64,000 bases of DNA from Rhodamnia argentea (lineage: Eukaryota; Streptophyta; Magnoliopsida; Myrtales; Myrtaceae). Made by a program: the position numbers and the translations under genes. A model generated the notes under the pieces. The model saw nothing but the letters and a program-made list of their open reading frames with translations. It was not told where the DNA came from and ran no database searches. The stretch spans positions 30,510,934-30,574,933 of the forward strand of contig NC_063151.1 of the NCBI RefSeq assembly GCF_020921035.1, given 5' to 3'. Shown here in pieces: positions 54,351 through 64,000 of this stretch; the first letter of the stretch is position 1; each line of letters opens with the position of its first letter.

Positions 54351-55421
54351 AAAAAATATTAACACCAAAGTGAACGTCGTACATAAATATTAATACTTGA
54401 AGTATCCTTTTACCCATCTATTTGATTTATTGACATGTTAAAATAGTCGTTTAGGGGGTGAACGCAAATTTTGAAAGTTAGCTTTAATAATACATATATC
54501 TATCAACCTCATAAGTGTTAGCCAAATTTAGCCCCAAAAAAACAAGTTTTAGCCGAAAAATTCACTATAACAAGTTCATGACAACAGTGGGCTGTGGGCA
54601 TTTTCATTTGAGATAAAGTAAAAGTAAAAAATACTCTTTTTCTATTTTTTTCGTTTAGAATTAAAAACATTTTTTAACTTTTGTAAAAAAAAAATTAAGG
54701 ATAAGTGCATCGAAACAGGGGGCTGAAAACCCATCTAAGCCATGGACGGTGGAGGACCCCTTCCGTCGCCGACGGTCGGCCCGAGCTTCCTCTGGCTCCA
54801 TCTTTTTCCGGTACTTCTCCAATCACCTCCAGATCTGGAATCGTGTTAGGGTATAGCGTCGCTTGCCCACGGCCATCGTCGCTTTGCTAGCGTCGTTCTC
54901 CCAGATCTCAAGATCTGGTCTCCCTTGGCGGAAGGCACCGCATCGCAAGTCCATGGCCGTCTCGGCGTCAAGCGACGTCGGAGTGGGCAACTCGGCTTAG
55001 ACGCGGAGGAGCGGTGCCAGCGACTCCGTTGGTAGGTGCTGCAACTCGAACGAGGCTCTTCCGTGGCGGAGGATCAATATATTTTTGGCAATTTCTTATT
55101 TTTTTGTTTAATGCCACGTCAGTAAACGTGTGTCAAACTACGAGTAGCTGGGACTAAAATATGTGCGCCACGCCTGCAGATGACGTGGCGGTATCTAACC
55201 ACGGAGTATTTTCTCGTCGCTACTTCTTCCTTCCCGTTCCAACTTCCATCAGAGTCTTCAAACCCGTCGAACACCGACCCCTCTTGCACGCAATTTCATT
55301 CGACGAGGGCGTCTCCTCTTTGCAAAGGCCGTCGCGTTTCATCGCTGAACACGAGCTCCGGGAGCTTCGCTCATTCCTTCTTGGGAACTGATTCGTCCCG
55401 TTTCCTGTTAGCTTTCGACGT
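54351..55421. other. Intergenic region and NMNAT leader
   Basis: AT-rich to about 54700, then GC-rich (54740-55060) with short frames that have no family features. The NMNAT leader probably starts within 55150-55420, where several short upstream frames precede the start codon. Confidence 0.45.
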
Positions 55422-58400
55422 ATGGATAAGATGGAAATTCCCCTCCCGATGGAGAAATTATCGCCGAGATCGTCTGATGAACCGTAAGTCTGAATCAGTT
55501 CTCTCGCTCCTCTCGGCTTTCTGAAGTTGAATCGGTTCTGATTCTTGCGAGCCGTGTTTGGTTCGGGATGGACACAAAAAAGTTGCTGTTATCTGTTCAT
55601 TCGTTGCTCTTCCTTTGTTTTTAAGTTCGGGATCATTGATATTTGGGAGCTGTTTTGTTGCTAATCCGAAGAAAGTGATTGGTTTTTACGTTGCTCGCGA
55701 CAGGAGAAAAGGGTACGCGGTCCTCGTGGCGACCGGAAGTTTCAATCCTCCTACTTATATGCATTTACGCTTATTCGGTAACCCCCTAGCTCAGCTCACA
55801 AGTTAAGTTTGGCATGTACGAATGATCGGGGCTTTTACCAGGAACTAGGTGATGGAAAAATATACTCATTTGATGGTTTGTAGGTGTGTGGTTTCTCTGT
55901 GTAAGCTAAGAAATGGAGCTTTTACGTGCCCTTGAGCGCATTCTGTTTTTGATTATTTCTTTTCTTCTATGACTATGTATGTTTAACATTGTCACCAGAT
56001 TCTATCTTAATGGTGTATTTCATTGAAATGATTACATCGTGCAGAAGAAAAATATATTGATCTTCACCCATCATGAATGTAGTCCCACATTGCATTTTCA
56101 AGTCTCTCTTTAAGCGCTGTGAAAATATGAACTCAATCTTCTGGAAGATCTTTTAGCTGATTCTAGGGTTGGTGAGCGCGGGTACATGCAATGCACCTCT
56201 CCTTGAATTTCTTGAATAATACATATGATATCATGATTGCATGTTATCCAGTTTAATTAGATGCATACTAGTTTAAATATGTATTTTCCATAGAATTAAT
56301 GCAGATCTTGCTGATGTTTTCTCATCTTCAACAAAATTTTTGGATTTTACACTCTGTTTCATAATGCCTTATGTGTAATACTTAGAGCTGGCAAGGGATG
56401 CACTCAATGCAGAAGGGTATTCTGTCATTGGAGGTTATATGTCACCTGTCAACGATGCATACAAGAAAAAGGTATGTGGATCTCGGTAACTTGTCAGGTA
56501 GTAAGTTACCAAATTATAAGTAACATTGATAAATTTGCAGAGGTGACACAGTGATATGTTATTATGTACAGAAAAGTCAGAATTCCATGGCAAGTGAAAC
56601 AGTGAACACAAGGTTGATTCTTAACATAAATTTGGCCTCCATGAATGAAGGGAATTCTGATGTCACGTGTGTAGATGTTGCTGTCATTTTGTGCAAATTT
56701 TGAAGAAAATGAGTGGCAAATGCCTTGTAAAGTTTTTGTCAAGAACTATTGGACGTGATAGTAATAAATTTGTGATGGATGAAATGTATAAGTGATCTAG
56801 TCTGGTTGATCGTTAACAATAAGGTGATCAGTCAAGGCTCAACATGTAAAATGAGATATAATCTACCTTAGCATTTGCACGGACTAGTTGATTAAATTTC
56901 TCAACTTTTTAGCTTGTGTTTTTATCATCAGTATACCTACAGAACAAACAAGTTTGTTTCTTGCCTTTGGTTTTAGCACGGATCATAACCAAATGAATCA
57001 AGTGCTTGTATAGGGTCTCATATCAGCTGAGCATCGGTTAAGTTTATGTCGTCTGGCCTGCAAGAGTTCTGACTTCATAATGGTTGATTCGTGGGAGGCA
57101 AATCAAAGCACCTTCCAACGCACTCTGACTGTTTTACATAGAGTGAAGAGTATCTTGTGTCAGGAACGGCAGCTATCCTCCGGTAAATATGGTAGATTTG
57201 ATTTAAATTGCATCTTTGATTTTGGCCTGCAAAACCATCTGCAGTTGAGTCTCAATGCTAGTGAGAAGTTATTAGCTAGAGTTGTGGTTGTTCTGTTTCT
57301 TCATATAGTCCGTTTTGGTCATCACCAAAAACCTATGTTGAGGAGGAGGTGGGGAATGCTGTGTCCTGTCCTTGCTTCAACGATTCCCATGGACTCAGTC
57401 TGAGCAAGTTCACTGGAGAAGATGGGTTCTGCAACCTAACATGATGCTGCTAGAGAACTCTAACAGTTCCTGGAATGTTTGAATTTACGCAAGGGATCAG
57501 ATGCTTTCTGGGACGCAATTTCATAGCCTCCGCTGTCGCTTTTTCATGCAGATTCCCTTAAAGTCATGCTCGTTTGTGGTTCTGATCTACTCCAATCTTT
57601 TGGTGCTCCTGGAGCTTGGATTCGTGACCAGGTGGATATTTTTCCTAATACAGTCCCCATTAATGGGTTATGCAATTTGTCAATTTTATCTTTTAGCGTA
57701 TGATGCTAAATTTTCCTATACGTGGTGGTCTTTCGACAGTTATTTTTCAACTGGCATTATGTCTGATGTTTTAAAATGAGGAAGGAAATGAATCTGACCG
57801 TTCCTTCCTCTAAATCCAACTATTACATGCCTTACTGAAATGCTATCTTCTTTTCGAATTTTCACATGAGATTTGGTTTCCTTTTCTTGGTATGTGTGAA
57901 TTGACAGACACTAATTGAAAGTGAACTGAGAGTTAATGGGTTGCAGCGGTGATTGATGGATCACACTCTTTGGTCATTGCTGCAGGTAAGAATTATATGC
58001 AAGGATTACGGCGTGGTTTGCATCCGTCGGGAGGGACAGGAAATTGAGAAGATAATTTCAGATGATGACATTTTGAGTGATTACAGGGTAACTCCTCTGG
58101 CTTAAACTTTCTTTCTCTTTGTGGGGACAATTCAGGCCGAGCTGCCACAGAAAGTTTTTCCCCAAAATCAGCCTTTCTTTAGACCAGAGTCTAGAATTCT
58201 AGATCCAATTGTTGAAAAATCTGGATAGCATTTCACTGTGCTGCAACGTGCAAAATTTGATGCATCTGTAATTAACTTTTCTAAAGGTTCAAAGCGTTAA
58301 AACATGAAGCATCAGAGTGAATGCAATAGTCAGTTCAGATAGTTTAAGTGCAATGTGGCCCTGAAAGTTAGTAGCCAATTCTCCTCCCTTGTTGAATTTA

Positions 58401-58656
58401 CCCGCAGGAGAATATCAAAGTGGTGGATGAACTTGTTCCAAACCAGATAAGTTCAACACGAGTGAGGTACTGAGTGATACATTTGTTGAAGTTGCGGTAG
58501 CCAATTAAAATATTTGATTTTGAGAAGTCTTCTGCTTGCTGCTTTTATTGTAGGGAATGCATTTCAAGAGGACTTTCTATAAAATACCTGACCGACGATG
58601 AAGTGGTTGTATATATAAAAGAACATCATCTATACTTGAAGTCAAACGCAGAGTAG
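55422..58656 (+). CDS. NMNAT: Nicotinamide/nicotinate mononucleotide adenylyltransferase
   Basis: Makes NAD+ or nicotinate adenine dinucleotide from the mononucleotide and ATP, an essential step shared by the de novo and salvage routes of NAD synthesis. Exons: 55422-55483, 55704-55777, 56386-56471, 57014-57182, 57552-57631, 57986-58087, 58408-58466, 58554-58656; all phases fit, 244 aa (241 from the second ATG at 55431, which gives the family-like start MEIPLP). The nucleotidyl-transfer loop is GSFNPPTYMHLRLF (32-45), where the plant enzymes have MHL in place of the HxGH word seen in bacteria. The second signature, ISSTRVR, is at 205-211. MSPVNDAYKKK, DSWEA and CGSDLL are further family blocks. 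No transit peptide is visible. Intact, and close to the remembered Arabidopsis length of 238. Confidence 0.93.
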
Positions 58657-60049
58657 ATAAAGGTATTGCATCTAAATTGTGCAGTTACATCTTTTGTTCT
58701 TTCTCGGAAGCTTTTACTAATGGTGAGCCCGAGAACCATTTATCATTATGTTAAGATAGTGAACCTTTATTCTCTGATTCAATCTCTGAAGCCATAGGTT
58801 GAGTAACTAACAGAAGGCACACTAGATGCAATATCCAAGTGTAGATTTATTCCTCCCAATTTTTCTCGTACATTGGATGCACCCGAATATATGGGTATCT
58901 CTTGTACTTTTTTACTGCTCTTCTTTAGAGATGGATGTATATTTGAAGAGATTTCTTTTGTTCCAGTCAATGCATTTCACCCAGAGGAATGAAATTCTTG
59001 GTTGCACAAGCAAAATATACTTGGCAGATGCAGTTGGGAGAGTATGCTGGATACGCATGCTGGATACGCCTTATCATATCTATCAGTTATGAACATTCAA
59101 TTCCTTGCTTGAAGAGCTAACATCTAAACCAGTGAGCTTCAGCCAACCAATTTACCAGAGGATAGATAGATTATTGTCATAACAGGTCCTCTAAGTCAAT
59201 TCAACACTGGCCTATTGAAGAATTCACATGTGTTCATCTTGTTTCCCTTCATCTGTTGGTGAACCACTCACGGACATCAGTTCTGCACGATTTGCATTGT
59301 TCTTTTCCGGAATGACTCAACTGCATCGGTTCGCTGATTAAGTTGGATAAAAGAAAAGGCATTTATCATGAGAAGTTTATAGTTTGCTTCAAAGTATCTT
59401 CCAATGAGTTTTCAACTCTCCCCATTGATCCCTTGGATGGGAGTAAATTAGCTCAATTGTTGCCTTATTTGAAGTTTGAAATGGTAAATCCAGACGTGGA
59501 TATCATATTTTGCAGTAGGTTGAATCAATGCTAGAGCTGCGTAGTTCTCTTTTCTTTTTCCTTTGTTGATTTTGGCTGGACCATAGGTAAAAGTTGCTGA
59601 CGCAGATATATACAATGCTGAACTAAGTTGCACTAGCTGTGTCCCTTGGAGTTTTTGTTTTTTGTTTATTTTGGGTCGAAGTGTCCCTTGGAGTTTAATC
59701 ACCAAAAAGAAGCCACTGTTTGTCCAGTCCGGGTCTCTCTCTCATGCAGATAAAGTTAAGGCTGCTTTACTACCCTGTACTAGGCCATGACAGATGTTGT
59801 GCCATGCGGCACGAAATGCGCAATATTACAAAGCAGAAGGGATGAGAACCACACTGACCATCGCATTCACACTGTCTGAAACAGCTCGTCACAAAACCTG
59901 CGCGCTGGTGTAGAATTTTCTTGAAACCACCTTATGACCCTTTTGATCCTCCTGCACTCTCTCTCCGGCTCTATCTCTAGAAAAACGCTAAGCCCACCAC
60001 CGTTCTTTATACTCCTTCACAGCTCACAGGAGTACTCAAAAAGGCTGAA
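58657..60049. other. Intergenic region between NMNAT and the proline-rich gene
   Basis: About 1.4 kb. The first few hundred bases should be the NMNAT 3' untranslated region; the last ~120 bases, with 'ctttatactcc' (60005), should be the promoter of the next gene. No other gene supported. Confidence 0.5.
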
Positions 60050-60514
60050 ATGTCTCTGCAAAAACTGTTGATCTCACTTGCTCATCTCTTGCTGATCCTC
60101 TGTCATGATTGTATGGTAGAGTCGAGGGTTGTTTCCAAAACTGGCTTGCTTTCTTCTTCATCCGCTACTTCTGCAACCTGCACCAACTGCACAATCTGCC
60201 AGTACCCATGTCACACTTTACCTCCCCCGGCACCGCCCCAAGGGTACCCTCTCTATGGAGTGCCGCCACCGCCTCCGCCACCGATCACGGGCTATCCGGT
60301 GTTGGGACCGCCGCCACCGCCAATGCTGGTTCAAGGGAATTGCCCGCCAGGTCAGGTCGCCGCCTGTTGTCAGTATGCCCCTCCGATTCCTTATGGTTAT
60401 AGCCCTCCTAATCCTTATGGATATGTGCCTGTTGACAACCACTCTGCTGCTCTTGCCTTTTTTCCTTCCTTGCTCTGGTTGATAGTCGTCATGCTTTGCT
60501 TTGTCAACAATTAA
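60050..60514 (+). CDS. Small secreted proline-rich protein, probably GPI-anchored
   Basis: Single-exon gene of 154 aa. Residues 1-~25 form a signal peptide (MSLQKLLISLAHLLLILCHD). A short region with CTNCTICQYPC follows, with four cysteines close together. Next comes a Pro/Tyr/Gly-rich middle (PPPPPPPITGYPVLGPPPPP) of extensin or arabinogalactan type, where prolines are likely hydroxylated and glycosylated, then more cysteines (NCPPGQVAACCQY) and PYGYSPPNPYGYVP repeats. The C-terminus (ALAFFPSLLWLIVVMLCFVN) is hydrophobic and fits a GPI-attachment signal, so the mature protein would sit on the outer plasma membrane or in the wall. The precise function is unknown. The start is the first ATG after the TATA-like sequence and gives the signal peptide. 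Confidence 0.75.
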   Translation: MSLQKLLISLAHLLLILCHDCMVESRVVSKTGLLSSSSATSATCTNCTICQYPCHTLPPPAPPQGYPLYGVPPPPPPPITGYPVLGPPPPPMLVQGNCPPGQVAACCQYAPPIPYGYSPPNPYGYVPVDNHSAALAFFPSLLWLIVVMLCFVNN

Positions 60515-61245
60515 TGGTGACTAAGTTTGAATTTCTTCTTTGCGAGAGGGTATCTAAGTTATAGCTCCTTTAGGTTCTGTGGCGAAATTGCTCTCGTGTC
60601 ATTAGATGCATGATACGTATTCCATGTACTTAGTGTGTTCCTTTTACTCATCGAGCAAAAGTAGTTTTGTACTGAATACCTGTTTCACTTGTTTAAGGCT
60701 TGTGTATCAACTTAACTCGAGTCAATTGTTTGTGAGATGAGAACTATCTTAATCCCTCCCACACTCAAAACACAAAGAAAGACAGCTTTGAATAATTTTC
60801 TTGAGTTTCAAGAAACCTTGCAGAGATGCCCAATAAAATGATCTTGTTGTTCGGACTAAATGATCTTTCGACTTGACTTATCGATAAATATGACTCATCA
60901 TGATAGAATTTTTAGTGTTACCATTTGAACCGTAAGATCACTGAGATTGCGTTTACGCTGCTGTAATTAGGATGCAAATAACTCAAATTCACTATCAAAC
61001 AATCTCATAATGAAATATACAGAGACCCATTGTATGTCACACCTCCTGAGACAAACTCTAGTTGAACTTGCCGCAGACCAAAAAGCAAATCACGACCACA
61101 GAAATCCCTTGCAAATACACACGAGAGACAACAAAACCAATCAAGAACTATGACTAGTTCAATGGGAATAAATACTACATCCTATGAACCGCCTCACCTG
61201 ACTTATTTCACCCCAAAAATGAAAACACCTGAAGGCACAATGAAC
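60515..61245. other. Converging 3' regions
   Basis: Holds the 3' untranslated regions of the proline-rich gene (plus) and the FLA gene (minus), which point toward each other. No further gene seen. Confidence 0.5.
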
Positions 61246-62999
61246 TCATAGCAGAAAATGCACACCAAACCACAAGCTCAATACCAGAAAACCAAATCTT
61301 GCGCTTCCAAACCTTACGCTGCCATTACTATCTGCGGTCTGATCAGCCACGTCACCCTCAGGAGAGTCAGCCGGAGAGTCAGCCGGCGAGTCTGCAGAAG
61401 CCAGTGCTGGCTTCCCCTTCGAAGACTTCCCCTTCGAAGACTTCGGCGAATCAGCCGCCTTCTCGGGTGCAGGAGCCGGGGCCGGAGTCGGGGCCGCTGC
61501 CTTAAACAACTCCTTCGGCATCAGAACCTTGTCGATCGAATAGATTGCTAGCGGCTGCTCGTCTAGCAGAGTCCCGGTGATCTTAACGGTGTTGACTCTG
61601 GTCTTTAGGGTCACCACTTCGCCCTCGTTCTGCACCGTGAAGTCGTACTTGCTCTCCCCGTCGGTCGCCAAGGTGTTCATCAGTCCATTGTTGGACTTCA
61701 ACATGGCCATGGACAGGTACATCGGCACGGCGAAGAACTCGAGGAAGGAGACCTTTCCGGGTGCCGACAAGTTCTTGTACTTGGGTAGAAATTGCTTGAA
61801 GGGATCATCGAGAGGGCAAAATGTGGTTAAGCCTCCTTCCAGGTTGTCCTGCAATCGAAAAACGAGGACAATCCCTAAGCTATTAGAACCCCAACACGAG
61901 GCACAAATACTTCTAGGAAAGAAAAACCTGAAAGAGGAGAAAGAACTAACAATAAGGCTAAGACATTCAAGCAGCTTGGGTTCTCTACCTGCTTGGCCAT
62001 TTAAGGCTGTATTTACAACTTGCCAGGGCACGATTTCGGTAGTAATTAAGTACAGCTCAGCAGATGGTATTAATCATAAAGAGATCTCAGCGTTAAGATG
62101 AGACCACCAAAGATTTTTTGTCCGACATTCATTGAGTTCAGACAGCGGTTGACCAGCTCTGATGTCCAAATCATAAACCCCAACAGAAAAAGTCAACATC
62201 TTTGGAGTCCTCGTTCCTTAATTAGTATAGCTCAGAGTTAATCGCTTGAGCAACTTAGTATTTACACTACTAATTACTTTACTAACCCAAGCACGAACTG
62301 ATTAAGCTCGATAAGCAACCCCAGCCACACACCCGCTGCACCCACCTCGTAAGTCTTCATGGCGTCCGCGTTCGCCTCCAGCGTGTCGGCGAACACCTTG
62401 CATCCGTGCGCCAACATCAGCCTCGTCAGGTTCATCTCGCTCGGCCCCGGTGTTGGCGCCGCCGCCGCGTCGGACGGCAGGGCGTTGCTGATCTGGATCA
62501 CCGAGATGTTGTACGGGATCTCCTCGAGGCCCTTGACGAAGTAGGTGTCCAGATGGCCGTTGTTGTCCTTGGGGGCGAACCCGACCTTGCCGCCCTTGAG
62601 ATCGGTGATGTTGACGAAGCCGGTGGAGCCGGGGGCGGAGCCGGTGGCCTGGAAGAGGGTGGCGGCGAGGGCGGTGCCGTTGGTGATCTGGTGGAGCTTC
62701 TTGGGGCCGAAGTAGTCGAGGAGGACGTGGAGGGAGAGGATGTTCTTGAGGGTGGCGATGGCGGGGTGGGAGGCGAGGAGGCGGCTCATGGCGGCGTTGT
62801 CGATGGCCATGACGGTGACGGTGGTGCGGCTGTTGATCTCGGCCGCCAGGTGGGTCTCCGTCAGGTAGTGGTTGAAGGTCGAGAACTCCGGGTGCTTCGC
62901 CAGGAGGCGCGTGATGTTGTGCGCGCGGGCGACGGTAAGGGCCGCGGCAAGGAAGAAGAGGGCGAGGGGGAGGACGAGGTGGCGGCGGCGGAGCTGCAT
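61246..62999 (-). CDS. FLA: Fasciclin-like arabinogalactan protein with two FAS1 domains (FLA1/FLA2-like)
   Basis: Cell-surface proteoglycan implicated in adhesion, wall assembly and shoot or root development. Minus-strand exons 62999-62346 and 61848-61246, phase 0, 418 aa. Signal peptide 1-26 (LALFFLAAALTVARA), then FAS1 domain one (about 27-175), with its H1 block TVTVMAIDNAAMS and its H2 block ILSLHVLLDYF. Domain two (about 195-345) contains GGLTTFCPLDD and MAMLKSNNGLMNTLATDG. A Pro-Ala/Ser-Pro segment follows (APTPAPAPAPEKAADSP, then ADSPADSPADSP), the arabinogalactan-bearing region, and the protein ends in a hydrophobic GPI signal (FLVLSLWFGVHFLL). N-glycosylation sequons (NIT, NGT, NIS, NLT) are frequent. 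Exon 1 is very GC-rich, unlike exon 2 and the surroundings. Confidence 0.92.
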
Positions 63000-63135
63000 T
63001 GCGGTGGCTGCGGCGCGTGAGGGAGGGGAGTGTGGGGAGGGAAAGTGGAGAGAGAGTGGAGTGGAGTGGTGTGCAGCGTGCTGAGCTGAGCTGAGCTTGA
63101 GCTGAGCAGAGTTGAGTACCAGCAGGAGCAGATCT

Positions 63136-63152
63136 AAGAGAGAGAGAGAGAT
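63136..63152. repeat. Short (GA)n tract in the FLA leader
   Basis: GA repeat on the plus strand (CT in the transcript), about 140 bases upstream of the FLA start codon. It is preceded by several 'gctgagct'-type words at 63075-63110. Confidence 0.85.
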
Positions 63153-63159
63153 GGGAGGA

Positions 63160-64000
63160 CATGGAAATGGGGCTGGTTTTGGGGGTATTTACCAATGAAG
63201 CCATCCCTTAACGTTGTCTTTTATTTTCCGACCACACACAAAAAAAAAAAAAAACCAAAGTTGTCTTTTATTTTATTATTTTAAAAAAAAAATCTCTTTA
63301 TAAGTATCAGATCAATGCCAATAGGCATGTGACACTGCTAGTGAAGGGATTTGAGGGATGGAGACGCTAGTATCATAGTAGCGGGATTTTATTTTGCACT
63401 CTGCAAAAAAGCAAAAAAAAAAAGTACCTGATCGGAAATATTTTGAATCAATTTTGGCGCATTATGCTTTTAATAATTAAATGTTTCAGATTATCGGATT
63501 ACTTAATCTGAAATGAAAATTATGATTCTCTCATCACATGCACGTTATGCAAGGAAAATACGTCAATATATATAGCTGGATCCGCCATCTCAATTTAAAG
63601 GATCAAAGCATATTAAAGCAAAAGACTTCGAGGAGAGTTATTTTATCGTGACATTACAAGAATTGATTTGAATCTAAGACCATAACTCCACCTTGGATTG
63701 GAATAATCACGTGCTCCCCCTTTTCTATTTTGTCGTTTTTTACTAAAGAAGGTGGTTTGCACGTGAGAACCTTTCTAGAAGGGAGATAAAAAATGTAACG
63801 ACCTTTCTAGATTGTGATTTAATCATGCTCTATTACATCCCTACGACTTTCTTCCTTGTCCTTTGACTGTTGAAGTAATCCAATTATCAAGACATGATTG
63901 GGTAATTATGATAGTAAAGATCTATTAAAAAAAGGTATTGGCACGTAATCTTTTCTACAATTTTTTTTAAATAAATGGCCAGAAAAAAAAAAGCGAATGA
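63160..64000. other. FLA promoter side and intergenic DNA
   Basis: AT-rich, with poly-A runs at 63241, 63280 and 63411. Two occurrences of 'acctttctaga' (63770 and 63801) lie on the plus strand. No gene seen. Confidence 0.5.

Noticed and set aside
62406-63020. 204-codon Gly/Glu/Val-rich plus-strand frame
   Set aside because: Antisense shadow of FLA exon 1 caused by high GC content.
62302-63204. 300-codon Arg/Pro/His-rich minus-strand frame
   Set aside because: Out-of-frame shadow of the GC-rich FLA exon 1; low complexity and no family features.

Overview
The window is nuclear DNA of a flowering plant, almost certainly a eudicot. It has intron-rich genes with canonical GT-AG junctions, AT-rich intergenic DNA full of small inverted-repeat elements, and plant-specific families: cellulose synthase-like E, fasciclin-like arabinogalactan protein, NOI/RIN4-type protein and C-type response regulators. 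Long GA/CT microsatellites near gene 5' ends would fit a woody dicot such as Eucalyptus, but that is inference. Exon models were read by eye from splice sites, reading phase and remembered protein families; no alignment was run.

Layout. 1-23300: two tandem plus-strand CslE genes (3878-8706 and 14387-19778), eight exons each. Repeats lie around and inside them, and two copies of a ~1.4 kb direct repeat (1-1405 and 21509-22905) flank the pair. 24430-26533: a p24-beta cargo receptor. 28083-30157 (minus): a 76-aa NOI-domain protein whose first coding exon is only six bases. 32505-32715: a piece of plastid DNA carrying a decayed trnP-UGG. 32955-35250 (minus): an unrecognised 371-aa protein, head to head with the first of three C-type response-regulator paralogues (35475, 38229, 43702). 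The third paralogue carries a nonsense codon, and copies two and three sit in a ~3.3 kb duplicated segment. 45971-52563: a 17-exon RsmB/Sun-type rRNA cytosine methyltransferase, probably plastid-targeted. 55422-58656: an eight-exon NMN/NaMN adenylyltransferase. 60050-60514: a small secreted proline-rich protein with a C-terminal hydrophobic tail. 61246-62999 (minus): an FLA1/FLA2-like protein with two fasciclin domains.

The genes form no operon or obvious pathway. CslE, FLA and the proline-rich protein all relate to the wall or cell surface, but they lie far apart. The most notable features are the CslE2 exon-1 splice donor, which reads AG|GC and runs straight into a 48-bp CT microsatellite; the response-regulator cluster, in which two normally conserved receiver residues are replaced in every copy and one copy is broken; the plastid tRNA insertion; and CT/GA microsatellites repeatedly close to the 5' splice sites of early introns. 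I did not find a convincing wholly new multi-gene system. The best unexplained candidate is the orphan gene sharing a short divergent promoter region with the first response regulator.
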